Shown one piece after another: positions 9,577 to 18,471 of a DNA stretch of 26,286 bases. Position 1 is the stretch's first letter; every line of letters begins with the position of its first letter. The position numbers and the translations under genes are program-made. Origin of the DNA: a virus; IMG/VR virus record IMGVR_UViG_3300020463_000115, positions 1-26,286 of that record; one strand, written 5' to 3'. The notes beneath the pieces are model-generated. The model was not told the DNA's origin. It did no database searches and saw nothing but the letters and a program-made list of their open reading frames with translations.

Positions 9577-11100
9577 CTAAAACGATACATATTCGGTGTT
9601 GACGGAGAGATTAATCGGCCTATGGTCGCTAAAAGGCCAATAAGCAATTCTGCCTGATCCGTCTTGTAAATTCCTATTATTTGTAAAATAACTTGTGTTA
9701 TCAGTATCACCAACATACAACAAGCCTGTCTTAGCATTATTTATAAACCATTCTCTGACCTGTTTTGGAGTCATACCTGGATTCATTTGCATTAAAAGTG
9801 CAGCCATGCCAGCAACCTGTGGCGCGGCCATACTTGTTCCTGAATAATTTAGATAACTGCTATTAGAATATGAGCCGCCACTTATAACATTAGTTCCTGC
9901 TGCCCAAACATCTACGCGCGGACCTTTTTCACTTGATAAAGCTGTCGCTTCTGAAGAAGAATATAAACCTGAATCCATATTACCTACAACAATAGTATCT
10001 TCGCCGATGTTACTGGCTCCTCTATTATAATAAAGTGGCGATCCTGCACTAACATTTCCTTGATTCGCTTGTGATGTAAAGTAATTATCGTAATCTAGGC
10101 CACCTTCAACATCTAGTTTTTGATATTGATTTCCGGCTGATTTAGTAACAATAATACCTTCATCTTGCATTTCTTCTACTTCAGATTGTAATCCATAAAT
10201 AGGGCAATTAACTCTAGAAGAAGAATCTCCTATTAGACCATACGAACTACTAGCAGCAGTCGCTCCAGTATTTGTGCCTCTATAAACAATATTAGTAACA
10301 TATGATGCACCGCTATAATAATGATACGTTTTAAATCCCCAACTCATATTTACAATTGTTGGTCTTCGGTATCCTGTGGTAGGATCTACTGATTTATTCT
10401 TATGAAATTCTTTTACAGCATCAAACCAAAAAGTACTATTACCAATACCGTATGTCGAAGAAGCAGGCATACTATATAACTGAGCTTTTGGCGCCCAACC
10501 AACCGTATTACCTCCCATAGTTCCTAAGACGTGTGTAGCATGATCACCGTATGATAACGAACTTGTATAATTGATAGTATTTGCACCACTCATATTTGGT
10601 AACGTATTCCATTGAAGCTGATTATATCTACCAGTAAACTGCTCATGATCATATCTAGCAGTATCTCCTTCATGCACAACTACGTCGACGCCCTCACCAT
10701 CTAGATGTCCAGTATATTTTTCAGTCGAGCGTTGACCTGTTACACTCGATCCCCATCCGTTTGTTGCTTCAATGTGTCGTAATAATCCCCAATTATTTTG
10801 GTTTGTATTATTACTTGATCGTTCCCAATTATTTCTATGATTATATTCAAAATCTAAAAAGTTATCGTCCCACTCAATGGGAGTATGTACACTATTAACT
10901 CGTGGATCTGATCGTAGTGTCTCAGCTTCTTCGTCTGTTAAAGCCATATTAAAATGACGCTTACTACCATCTCGGCTATTAACTACATCAACAGCTCGAG
11001 CCGGAACATAATCGTTTCCAGCTTCTGCCGTGAGTTCGTCTTTCAGAGGGTCTTTACTCTGACCCTTTTCCATTGCTATTATATAATCTTTTTGTGACAT
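9577..11100 (-). CDS. Subtilisin-like serine protease (peptidase S8) with inhibitor-like propeptide
   Basis: The catalytic core is clear: His187 in GDHATHVLGTMGG, the oxyanion Asn324 in KSAGNQ and the nucleophile Ser423 in GTSMAAPQVAG. The usual Asp strand reads VDVVVHEGDT (138-147), with Glu144 where Asp normally lies and Asp146 two residues on. Residues about 50-71 (FNMALTDEEAETLRSDPRVN) look like an I9-type propeptide that would fold and inhibit the enzyme until cleaved. There is no signal peptide, so it is made in the host cytoplasm, as expected for a virion protein. It sits between a tail fibre and the gp10-like gene in a baseplate operon. It may be a virion-borne protease acting on host surface proteins, or a maturation enzyme for a fibre; the sequence does not decide between these. 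Confidence 0.9.
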   Translation of the reverse strand: MSQKDYIIAMEKGQSKDPLKDELTAEAGNDYVPARAVDVVNSRDGSKRHFNMALTDEEAETLRSDPRVNSVHTPIEWDDNFLDFEYNHRNNWERSSNNTNQNNWGLLRHIEATNGWGSSVTGQRSTEKYTGHLDGEGVDVVVHEGDTARYDHEQFTGRYNQLQWNTLPNMSGANTINYTSSLSYGDHATHVLGTMGGNTVGWAPKAQLYSMPASSTYGIGNSTFWFDAVKEFHKNKSVDPTTGYRRPTIVNMSWGFKTYHYYSGASYVTNIVYRGTNTGATAASSSYGLIGDSSSRVNCPIYGLQSEVEEMQDEGIIVTKSAGNQYQKLDVEGGLDYDNYFTSQANQGNVSAGSPLYYNRGASNIGEDTIVVGNMDSGLYSSSEATALSSEKGPRVDVWAAGTNVISGGSYSNSSYLNYSGTSMAAPQVAGMAALLMQMNPGMTPKQVREWFINNAKTGLLYVGDTDNTSYFTNNRNLQDGSGRIAYWPFSDHRPINLSVNTEYVSF

Positions 11101-11107
11101 AGCTTAC

Positions 11108-12724
11108 CTATATAATATTAATAGTATTACCCATTGATCCGTGTGAAGTACATTGATAATACAACGTAGATGGTGCACTCATAGGAACTTTAAATGTAAT
11201 TGTCCCGCTTGAGCTACCGTTATTTGTTACGCCTGTACTGTATGCAGATCCACCAGCGCTAGCTCTAATCTCAAAGGGATGTGAACCACCAGAATTATTT
11301 ACAAAATAATATGTTTCGCCTCTACGCAAATATAACAAAGGATCGTTTTCAGGAGAAGGAAACCAATGTCCGTCAGGATCATTAAAGATATAATGACTGC
11401 TTCCGCTTGCTGTAAGTGTAAACAACGAAGCGCCTCGTGTCATAGCTGTCCAACCACCACGTTGATAGATCTCAAACTGACCGTTATCAGTATTATAAAT
11501 TATCTCACCGTTTGCTGCAGTTAAAGATCCTCTTTGTGACGTAGTAAGAGAAGCAACTCTAAATCCGCCGCCTGAAACAGTAACAGATCCACCGACCGTC
11601 ATATTAATATTAGACGACGATGTAAGTGTAGGTGTTCCTGCTGTACTTGTTCGAATTGAATTAATAATAAGACCATCGGAATCAAACTTGCCTACATCTG
11701 CACCTTTGACTCGAATGTCAATCTCGTCATCAACACTTGCATGGAATGATGTATCACCATCTGCATCCATTACTAGTTCGGTTCCGCTCATATCAATAGA
11801 TGAACCACTTGCAACGTAAGTTCCTAAATCACTAATCTGAGATTCAGTTATTGTTAGTGCAGCTTGATGCGCAACTACATCTGAATCTGTTACGGTATAA
11901 CCAGTAATGTACGATTGTAATTTGCCCCTTAAGTTGTTTCCTGCTGAATCGCTAATCTTATTTTCTGCAATCGCTAAAGAACCTTGATGTTGAGTAACAG
12001 CCGAAGCCGGTACATTTGCATCAGGAATATTAGCCCAGGTAACTGCGGCAGACAAATCGTTTGTTTCAGTATAGCTTGTTAAGTAACCCGATAAATCTGG
12101 CGGTGTATATGAGAATACGCCTGTACCGTTATTATACGATAAGGTAGCTGATCCTGCAGCATTTGTAGAAACACTAAAGTCAGCATATCCTAGGCCACCG
12201 CCTCCACCACCGCCACTTACGTCGGCAGCTGCTATAAACATTCCTTGAGCTGAATCCCATTTAAGAATCTGGTTGTTGGAGATGCCAGACATATTAATAT
12301 CTGTGTGTCCGCCTACACTACCGATTCTAGCAGAAACATAGTTTGAATCAACAAGCGATATTGTTTTAGCCGAGTCGATTCCGGTACCGACATCATCAAA
12401 GTCGGCAAGCTTTATCCAAGCTCCACCATGTGCATAGTAAGCTTTTCCCTCACCGTGAACGTGAGCAAACATACCATGATACGTTCCAGCAGCTGGTAAT
12501 GCGCCAAGCGAATCATAGTTATTCGAATATAATATTTTATGTGTTCCAAAATTTATATCAGAATCGCCGGCGATAGTATTTAAATGTATACTACCTTGTG
12601 CAGCTTGCGCTATAGTTGAAATTGCAGCCGAATCTAAGTCAGCATTCTGCAATGTGGTAAAGTTGGCATCGAGTTCGACGTGGGTCAATGCCGTCCCTTT
12701 AGTATTTCGTAATGTAATTGCCAT
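11108..12724 (-). CDS. Tail fibre with C-terminal cupredoxin-like domain (538 aa)
   Basis: The start, MAITLRNTKGTALTHVELDA followed by NFTTLQN, is a baseplate-anchor motif of the same style as INENFVELYN in the gp10-like protein. The body is a fibre of Ser/Asp/Ala-rich beta segments with a seven-glycine hinge (171-177). A segment of fibre-tip style, EIIYNTDNGQFEIYQRGGW (407-425), precedes the end domain. Residues about 431-538 form a blue-copper-like beta domain with all four type I ligands: His482 in GGSHPFEI, then Cys525, His528 and Met531 in YYQCTSHGSMGN. The Cys-x2-His-x2-Met spacing is that of amicyanin. An AGAGG site 6 bases before the ATG supports the start. The protein is probably exposed on the baseplate; whether it binds copper or only keeps the fold is unknown. 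Confidence 0.8.
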   Translation of the reverse strand: MAITLRNTKGTALTHVELDANFTTLQNADLDSAAISTIAQAAQGSIHLNTIAGDSDINFGTHKILYSNNYDSLGALPAAGTYHGMFAHVHGEGKAYYAHGGAWIKLADFDDVGTGIDSAKTISLVDSNYVSARIGSVGGHTDINMSGISNNQILKWDSAQGMFIAAADVSGGGGGGGLGYADFSVSTNAAGSATLSYNNGTGVFSYTPPDLSGYLTSYTETNDLSAAVTWANIPDANVPASAVTQHQGSLAIAENKISDSAGNNLRGKLQSYITGYTVTDSDVVAHQAALTITESQISDLGTYVASGSSIDMSGTELVMDADGDTSFHASVDDEIDIRVKGADVGKFDSDGLIINSIRTSTAGTPTLTSSSNINMTVGGSVTVSGGGFRVASLTTSQRGSLTAANGEIIYNTDNGQFEIYQRGGWTAMTRGASLFTLTASGSSHYIFNDPDGHWFPSPENDPLLYLRRGETYYFVNNSGGSHPFEIRASAGGSAYSTGVTNNGSSSGTITFKVPMSAPSTLYYQCTSHGSMGNTINII

Positions 12725-12733
12725 TTTTTACCT

Positions 12734-13774
12734 CTAAATAAGTTCTACGTAATCTGAATCGACATAACCAATTGTCATATAGCGTGGATTTCCAGCAGCT
12801 GAGTCATAGAACCATGTTGCCTTATCGAACCTTTCTATATCGTTGCTCATTCTCACACCATGCTGATCATAAGCCGGGCCTTCTTCTCCATCTGAGTAGA
12901 ATGGCGCAAAGTCTTTTGCCGAATCATCGAATGTCGGCGAGTTAATATTCATCGTATCGTCTATTTTTCCGTAAGACGCAGCAAAGACGTCAGCAGGCAT
13001 ATCTTTATATTCGCTAACTCTTGCATCTAGATCTATACGTTCTACCACTGTATCTGAATCTCCATCGTCCGGAAGAATACCAAGTGTTTCTACTAATCCA
13101 TTTGGTATCGTGTAAGTCGCAGTACCTTCAACAAATAATGGTGGCGGTGGTTCGTCAATATTATCTGGCATAGTCAAAAGAATTGAGTTTGTAGAAGGCA
13201 TTTCTAAAACAACTGATCCACCTAAAAAGAATCCAGCCGGATGTACAAACTTTTTATATAAATCTTTCCACGTATTTAACGGAATAGATGATTTAACAAG
13301 AACAGAAAATATCTGATATAACGCACTGTTTTGAATAAAGCGAAGAGATTCTGTTCCTATTTGTGATTCACTCACGATAAACATGTTATTCTTTGGATAT
13401 TCTATTTCAACATCAATACCATAAAACGCTCTAAAGAAACCCTCAGCAGAATATTTAGTACCTTTAACACGATAAAAGTTAGCAAAGTTACGAAGTACCT
13501 CCCGTGGTTCAGCAAAATAAGTAGAATTAGCGCCATCAGCAATCGATGCAAATATATTCTCAATATACTCTAAGCTAGTTGCTTCTAAATCATATAGACT
13601 ATACATGTCTTGTAGAGCATCAATAGTGCCATCTGAATCCATATAATCATAATAACCTTCTAAGAAAGTAACTAGATTTGGATATGCGCTTGTGTAGTAT
13701 TGAGGTAGTACCTCTTTAATACTATATGCTCTTAAATTTAAATTAGATCTGCTATAGTCTGGGCTATGAGACAT
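12734..13774 (-). CDS. Baseplate wedge protein, gp7 / tail-protein-I-like (346 aa)
   Basis: This follows gp6 by 1 base, the position of gp7 in T4. The first 200 residues hold a helical pattern seen in tail protein I-like wedge proteins: VLPQYYTSAYPNLVTFLEGY, an IADGANSTYFAEPREVLRNF segment, a YRVKGTKYSAEGFFRAFYGI segment (about 103-122) and FVHPAGFFLGG. The last 140 residues are Asp- and Pro-rich with no recognised motif. T4 gp7 is 1032 residues, so this would be a short version lacking the extra domains. In T4, gp7 pairs with two gp6 copies to form the wedge core. The gp7 name rests on position and architecture and not on clear sequence identity. Confidence 0.6.
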   Translation of the reverse strand: MSHSPDYSRSNLNLRAYSIKEVLPQYYTSAYPNLVTFLEGYYDYMDSDGTIDALQDMYSLYDLEATSLEYIENIFASIADGANSTYFAEPREVLRNFANFYRVKGTKYSAEGFFRAFYGIDVEIEYPKNNMFIVSESQIGTESLRFIQNSALYQIFSVLVKSSIPLNTWKDLYKKFVHPAGFFLGGSVVLEMPSTNSILLTMPDNIDEPPPPLFVEGTATYTIPNGLVETLGILPDDGDSDTVVERIDLDARVSEYKDMPADVFAASYGKIDDTMNINSPTFDDSAKDFAPFYSDGEEGPAYDQHGVRMSNDIERFDKATWFYDSAAGNPRYMTIGYVDSDYVELI

Positions 13775-13775
13775 T

Positions 13776-15698
13776 TTAATATCCGGACGAAGGTATGCTT
13801 GGAGATCTTACATATGTGTTAGCTGCTCCTGTACTAGAAGATGTAACGCCTGTAGCTGAGCCAAGAGTAACATCGGTTTGTTGTCTATCGACTCCGCTTG
13901 TAGCAAAAGATGGACCTTCATCTAAATCTAAAATGTAACTTCGTAGCGGCCTTATTGTAGATTGGTTGGCCGGAGTTACTGATAGCTTAATATAGTTAAC
14001 ACCTGCAGTAATAGCAGTCGGAGCAAATCCAGTTAAATTAATTGTACCGGTCAATGCTTCATATGATCCAACATTGTCTACTTCAACTTCTCCAATTGAA
14101 TTTACGATCTGAAGTTTAGTTAAATTTAAAGCATTTTTAATAGAACAAACTTTACCATTAAAAATAAATGTTGACGAACTTACAATATAATCTGCCGGAT
14201 CTGGCGAAGATAATTCTGCCGGAAAATATATTCTATATGATGTTGATTGTAATAGATCCGGCACAAATCTTTGTTGTAGTTTTACAGATGCTTGCGAGTT
14301 TAGAATCGCTTCACTAATATCATCAACTTGTCCTAATAATTCAGATCTTCTAAATATTCCGCCAAATTGCTTCAAGTTAGTACTAACATAAGATTGTAAT
14401 TCTGCAAATACCGAAGACTCCGTTGACTTAACAGTCTGCCCAGTAAGATTAGGATCGAAATTAAACGTTAAGATAATTTCAAGGTAAGTTATAACTGGAT
14501 CTTCAAACGCAGTGTCAATAGAAAGAATCGAAAGATTGTTAGATACATCTTGGACAATAGAGTTTTCAACTGCCGTCTTTTGTGATTCAGTCGTACCATC
14601 TTCAAACACAAGAGAAACATATACTTTACCATAATCTGCCGGAACATTGTCTTCTCCGCCCCAGGCAATTGCATCTGTAACTGTAGGATAATTTCTTTGT
14701 ATCACTGCACGATAGTCATCGGCTGTTACAAGTCTTTGTTGTGCAGCAAAAGAGATAGGAGCGTTTTGTCTAATCGATTCTATTGACTGTCTTGCGCCAC
14801 CTACTCCTGACGAAGCAACTGTAGCAACTGATAAAGGATAATTACCTACTCCTGGAACTGCGACTTGAGCACCTGCCGCAAAGGTAGAAGCGTTATTAGC
14901 TGCGGCTCCTTTACAAGACAAATATGTAACTACGATTTTATTACCGGCTTCCGGAGATTTACCGAATGATATACCGTCACCGAAATTTAATTCGTAAAAT
15001 CCATTCGGAGCTTCTGATATTTGATAATACCGAGATTGTGAATTAACTGACGTCGCAGTGGTAATTGGCGTGTATGACGTAAACAATGAACTTGAAGGAG
15101 TCTCATATACGTAAACAGCGGCGGTTGTAGTATCTATCGTCTCGTCTTGCATAACGTATAGCTGTCTTTCGCCTACGTCTCCTACGAAAAATGTCTTTTG
15201 TTTTTGTACGCCTTCAAATATTTGTATAGTGGTTCCAGCAGTTCCATTTAAAAACTGGTAAAAACCTTCGCCATTATCAGTGGCTGTATAGTCTTCTAGC
15301 GTTTGAAAAGTATATGTTACGTCATCAGCGTCTGCAGTAAATGTATAGCCAGCTCCCAAAACGATAGAGCCTGGCCGATTAGCAACACCAGAAAGATTCA
15401 TTGATAATTGTATTTCAGCTCTGGAAGCAGTACGAGATCTTGGTACATAACCTAATGTAGCAGCATGAGATACAACCGAGCTTCTTAATTGCGCAGTGGT
15501 AAGAAATGATTCGTTCAATGCAAAGTTAGCAGTCAGTGCATTATAGTGCGTATTATATGCAAGCACGTCAAGAATATTAGAAAGGCCTGAAGCTTCAAAA
15601 TTATAGTCTTCAAATTCAGGTTGCTTTGCTAAATATACTTTTAAAGAGTTTTTGATGTTATCAAAATCTAATTTACTATTTTGTACTGTAGTTGCCAT
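13776..15698 (-). CDS. gp6: Baseplate wedge protein gp6 (640 aa)
   Basis: gp6 forms the continuous inner ring of the baseplate that links the six wedges and is of the baseplate J type. The length is close to T4 gp6 (660). The N-terminus shows FDNIKNSLKVYLAKQ, a glycine (SGLSNILDVL) and the conserved YNTHYNALTANFALNESFL (about 48-66), followed by LRSSVVSHAATLGYVPRS. The middle carries LVTADDYRAVIQRNYPTV (about 322-339), typical of baseplate J proteins. It begins 1 base after the gp25 stop and ends 1 base before the gp7-like start, keeping the 25-6-7 order expected from the wedge assembly pathway. Nothing looks truncated. Confidence 0.92.
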   Translation of the reverse strand: MATTVQNSKLDFDNIKNSLKVYLAKQPEFEDYNFEASGLSNILDVLAYNTHYNALTANFALNESFLTTAQLRSSVVSHAATLGYVPRSRTASRAEIQLSMNLSGVANRPGSIVLGAGYTFTADADDVTYTFQTLEDYTATDNGEGFYQFLNGTAGTTIQIFEGVQKQKTFFVGDVGERQLYVMQDETIDTTTAAVYVYETPSSSLFTSYTPITTATSVNSQSRYYQISEAPNGFYELNFGDGISFGKSPEAGNKIVVTYLSCKGAAANNASTFAAGAQVAVPGVGNYPLSVATVASSGVGGARQSIESIRQNAPISFAAQQRLVTADDYRAVIQRNYPTVTDAIAWGGEDNVPADYGKVYVSLVFEDGTTESQKTAVENSIVQDVSNNLSILSIDTAFEDPVITYLEIILTFNFDPNLTGQTVKSTESSVFAELQSYVSTNLKQFGGIFRRSELLGQVDDISEAILNSQASVKLQQRFVPDLLQSTSYRIYFPAELSSPDPADYIVSSSTFIFNGKVCSIKNALNLTKLQIVNSIGEVEVDNVGSYEALTGTINLTGFAPTAITAGVNYIKLSVTPANQSTIRPLRSYILDLDEGPSFATSGVDRQQTDVTLGSATGVTSSSTGAANTYVRSPSIPSSGY

Positions 15699-15699
15699 A

Positions 15700-16146
15700 T
15701 TATCTCAGCCTCGATAAAGATGTAGTTACAGTAACGAGTTCTCCGACGTTTGCTATGCCAAATCGAATCGTTACATCTATTGCGTTAGTATCTGGATTGT
15801 CTGATATGTCTATCTTGTCTATTATCGCTCTGGGTTCATAATTGTTAATAGAAGCAATAACTGATTGCTCTATTTCAAAAGCCGTACCATCATCCATATT
15901 TTCAAAAAGCGCATCACCAACACCGCCACCAAAATTAGGCGCAAATGGTTTCTCTGTAAATCCAGTTGTTAATATATTTTTTACCGCTTGCTTAACAGCA
16001 CCAGCATCAACTTTCTTAAATATATCTCCATTTGTCTTTGCATTAAAAGAGAGATCTATATCTACATAATTTTTAGATCGAGAAGTTACAACACTAGATG
16101 ATGTAATGTTTCCGTCTTCTACTGCAAATGCTCTATTCGTTGCCAT
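15700..16146 (-). CDS. gp25: Baseplate wedge protein gp25 (148 aa)
   Basis: gp25 is a small wedge-core protein with a lysozyme-like fold, of the GPW/gp25 family, that contacts gp6 and the sheath. T4 gp25 is 132 residues. Recognisable parts are VDIDLSFNAKTNGDIFKKVD, AVKQAVKNILTTGFTEKPF and the family signature FAPNFGGGVGDALFEN, then INNYEPRAIIDKI and a final beta segment with VTIRFGI. It is the first gene of the second late block and has its own exact TATAAATA box upstream, with GGAAC as a plausible ribosome binding site before the ATG. The gp6 start lies 1 base after its stop. Confidence 0.92.
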   Translation of the reverse strand: MATNRAFAVEDGNITSSSVVTSRSKNYVDIDLSFNAKTNGDIFKKVDAGAVKQAVKNILTTGFTEKPFAPNFGGGVGDALFENMDDGTAFEIEQSVIASINNYEPRAIIDKIDISDNPDTNAIDVTIRFGIANVGELVTVTTSLSRLR

Positions 16147-16168
16147 GACCGTTCCAAATAATTTGTAC

Positions 16169-16176
16169 TATTTATA
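16169..16176 (-). promoter_or_regulatory. T4-type late promoter box (TATAAATA) for gp25-gp6
   Basis: An exact TATAAATA on the minus strand lies in the 34-base gap between the 214 aa gene and gp25. By T4 late promoter geometry the transcript would start near 16163, giving a leader of about 17 bases before the gp25 ATG. No terminator hairpin is visible in this gap, so read-through from the hub block is also expected. Confidence 0.75.
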
Positions 16177-16180
16177 ATCT

Positions 16181-16825
16181 TTAAGCGAGTATTTCTATAA
16201 GTTCGCCAGTAGTTTGTATAGATCCGTTGTATCTTGTTTCTAATGTTTTAGTAAAATTACCTTTAAATTTAGAATCAACAGCTGGCATTTGTAATATTAC
16301 ATGGCATTCTAATGAGCCATCAGTATTATATCTGTCGTAATCTAATATAACTTTCTCAAATAATATACTATCTTTCCAATAAACAGCTAAATCAAACATT
16401 GCCATATGATCGGGTATGCCACCACTGTTTAGTAATTGATACACAACTACACGACCTTTTGTTGCTAAATCGTTAAGACCTCCGGAAGAAAGATTTTCTT
16501 GTGGACCTTTTTTATATAGACCTTCTACTACAATTAATCTTTTATTTAGAAATTGACCTAAGTCCATGTTTATAGTATTCATTGCCATAGCTTGTAGATA
16601 TAACTGACGTGCAATTTGTAATCTATCAGCATCATTAGTAATATGATTTAGATTTGTTTTTTCACCTACAGCGCCTAAAAACTTTCCTATTGATATGCCT
16701 CGTGCCAACTTTGTACCCGAAGATATAAAGGTAGCATTATTTGGGTTATACAGTGGATCCGGCACAATAGTTTTAATGCCAGGATTTGGTTTAAAATATG
16801 AATTATAAAAATTAAAATCAGACAT
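16181..16825 (-). CDS. Conserved-looking hub-block protein of unknown function (214 aa)
   Basis: I place the start at the ATG 16823-16825 (MSDFNFYNSYFKPNPGIKTI). A longer frame beginning with TTG at 16846 would overlap the needle gene further and has no better support. With the ATG, the start overlaps the needle stop within ATGTCTGA, which suggests coupled translation. The protein is soluble-looking. An NNATFISSGTKLARGISIGK segment, a helical NDADRLQIARQLYLQAMAMN segment and a C-terminal RYNGSIQTTGELIEI are the main features. No catalytic or metal motif is visible. Because it ends the hub block after gp48, gp53, gp27-like, gp5, amidase and needle, it is probably part of, or an assembly factor for, the central spike; this is an inference. 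Confidence 0.85.
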   Translation of the reverse strand: MSDFNFYNSYFKPNPGIKTIVPDPLYNPNNATFISSGTKLARGISIGKFLGAVGEKTNLNHITNDADRLQIARQLYLQAMAMNTINMDLGQFLNKRLIVVEGLYKKGPQENLSSGGLNDLATKGRVVVYQLLNSGGIPDHMAMFDLAVYWKDSILFEKVILDYDRYNTDGSLECHVILQMPAVDSKFKGNFTKTLETRYNGSIQTTGELIEILA

Positions 16826-18461
16826 TGTATGCACCATTTGGACCAATAATAGTATTATTCTCTGCTACTGTTGGTGAATTACTAGCAGTTCTTCCTATTT
16901 GTTTTGGAACACCTCTACCTAAAGCTTCTGCATTTAATTTATTTTCGGCCACTTGTTTTGCAGTAAAATCATTATTAGCTCTGTTATTATCATCTCTAAG
17001 CTTTGATCTAACCTCGCCTGAAGTTAATGGCCTGTCACTCACTCCACCAGACAACGTAGTTTGATTAATCATTTTAAGTAGTTCACCTTCAGGATCTGTA
17101 GCTACATCTCGTATTCCAAAGCTAGACTTTTGATATGTAGTAGCAACGCCAGCATTTGGCACAGCAGTTGCTTTGGTATCATCTGGAAGTGGAGTGGTAT
17201 TAATTGCGTTTTCTGTAATTGTACCTTGAGTACCCACACTTGGAGTATATGTGGATGGAGCAGCAGTACCATCGGGATATGATTGGTGCACTGAGGTTGC
17301 AGCAGTTTTTGACATACCGTTCAAATCACCAATAAATGTTGGAGCAGTCATACTATTTGTTGCCGTTATATCACCCTCTACGTCTATACGCACTGCACGT
17401 ATTGTATCGACGTTAATTGTACCAGATCCTCCTTCACCGTCTCCCAACCATACCGTGTTACCAATATGCGTATTATAAAAATAGCCAATAATGTTTTCAC
17501 CACCAAACGTTCCTTTTTCACCAAAGACTGATAAGTCAGTTGCATGAATGTTTGTGTTTGGTGATGTCATATTCTGTCTAACTTGTGACGTTATTTGTTG
17601 TGCACCTGATGAGTAGATTCCGAGCTCGCCCTCAACCGACTGTTCAAATTTGCCTTTGACCGCATGTAAATATCCACCGAGAGTTAGATCTGTTTTTGAT
17701 TCTGCAACTGTAGTATACTGGTGGCCTTTGACGGTTAAGTTATCCTGAAGTGCAATGTTACCCTTGCGCGCTCCATCTATCTCTGAGATATGATCACCCG
17801 TAACAATTTGTAGTTTATTGCCTCCGACGCTGAGGTTATAATCACCGGCTACATCAACATTCAGATCACCCTGATATGTCATATGAGCATTACCTTCAAC
17901 AACTACATGCTGATCGTTACCTGCACTAATCAATACATCGGATATACTACTGACATAAACCGAACCGTCAGGTCTTATTTCTATTCCTGCTCCAGATTGA
18001 TGTTTAATAAGAATACGTTCATTTGTAATAGTATCATCTAATTCTACAACATGTCCGGCCGGCGTTTCCCATACCTGATTATTTGGATATGTAGAATATC
18101 TTCTCTTTGTTTCTTCTTGCGGTGGAATATAATTAAATACTGGCTCTCCGGTTATTGCACCGGTCGGAACTCCATCACTGGTTATTCCTACAGGATCACC
18201 ATCACTAGCAGCGTATCTAGGGTTTCTTACATATTCGTCTAAAATATTTCTTGGCTGTAAAGTAGGTATGCCACCATTAGTTGCTAAATCATTTCTTATT
18301 AATCCACGAGAAGCTTTGTTTAAAGAAGGTTCGTAAAAGTATTGAGTACGTGGATATACGCCTGAAGGATCTTGATAACCGCTAGGATAAACACCTTCAT
18401 CATATACACTATTACCAAATCGATTCTGCCGATCTAGTATATCATCATTTTCTGTTGTCAT
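16818..18461 (-). CDS. Central spike / needle protein, gp5 C-terminus-like beta-helix (547 aa)
   Basis: Residues about 1-125 are Pro/Tyr/Asn-rich with no recognised fold. From residue 133 the pattern TPAGHVVELDDTITNERI, IKHQSGAGIEIRPDGSVYV and then short beta repeats such as VVVEG, LNVDVAGDYNLSVGG and LTVKGHQYT (to about 310) is that of the gp5 C-terminal and VgrG needles, a trimeric beta-prism that pierces the outer membrane. A second small beta segment (NVDTIRAVRIDVEGDITATN, 350-369) precedes a disordered Ala/Asn/Thr tail. In T4, OB-fold, lysozyme and needle are one protein (575 aa); here the needle is a separate gene. It follows the amidase gene by 10 bases with an AAGGAAAG ribosome binding site. 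Confidence 0.8.
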   Translation of the reverse strand: MTTENDDILDRQNRFGNSVYDEGVYPSGYQDPSGVYPRTQYFYEPSLNKASRGLIRNDLATNGGIPTLQPRNILDEYVRNPRYAASDGDPVGITSDGVPTGAITGEPVFNYIPPQEETKRRYSTYPNNQVWETPAGHVVELDDTITNERILIKHQSGAGIEIRPDGSVYVSSISDVLISAGNDQHVVVEGNAHMTYQGDLNVDVAGDYNLSVGGNKLQIVTGDHISEIDGARKGNIALQDNLTVKGHQYTTVAESKTDLTLGGYLHAVKGKFEQSVEGELGIYSSGAQQITSQVRQNMTSPNTNIHATDLSVFGEKGTFGGENIIGYFYNTHIGNTVWLGDGEGGSGTINVDTIRAVRIDVEGDITATNSMTAPTFIGDLNGMSKTAATSVHQSYPDGTAAPSTYTPSVGTQGTITENAINTTPLPDDTKATAVPNAGVATTYQKSSFGIRDVATDPEGELLKMINQTTLSGGVSDRPLTSGEVRSKLRDDNNRANNDFTAKQVAENKLNAEALGRGVPKQIGRTASNSPTVAENNTIIGPNGAYNV

Positions 18462-18471
18462 GTGCTTTCCT

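Noticed and set aside
9738-9745. A further exact minus-strand TATAAATA inside the protease gene.
   Set aside because: It lies within coding sequence (the WFINNAKT codons) and about 190 bases before the gp10-like start, which already has its own well-placed box. Probably chance in AT-rich DNA.
12194-12216. Run of seven glycine codons in the tail fibre, possibly slippery.
   Set aside because: The codons are mixed (GGN varies), so slippage is unlikely; a flexible hinge explains it.
16826-16846. Longer start for the 214 aa gene from a TTG at 16846.
   Set aside because: The ATG at 16825 gives a compact ATGTCTGA overlap with the needle stop, as seen at other junctions here; the TTG would only add seven residues inside the needle gene.
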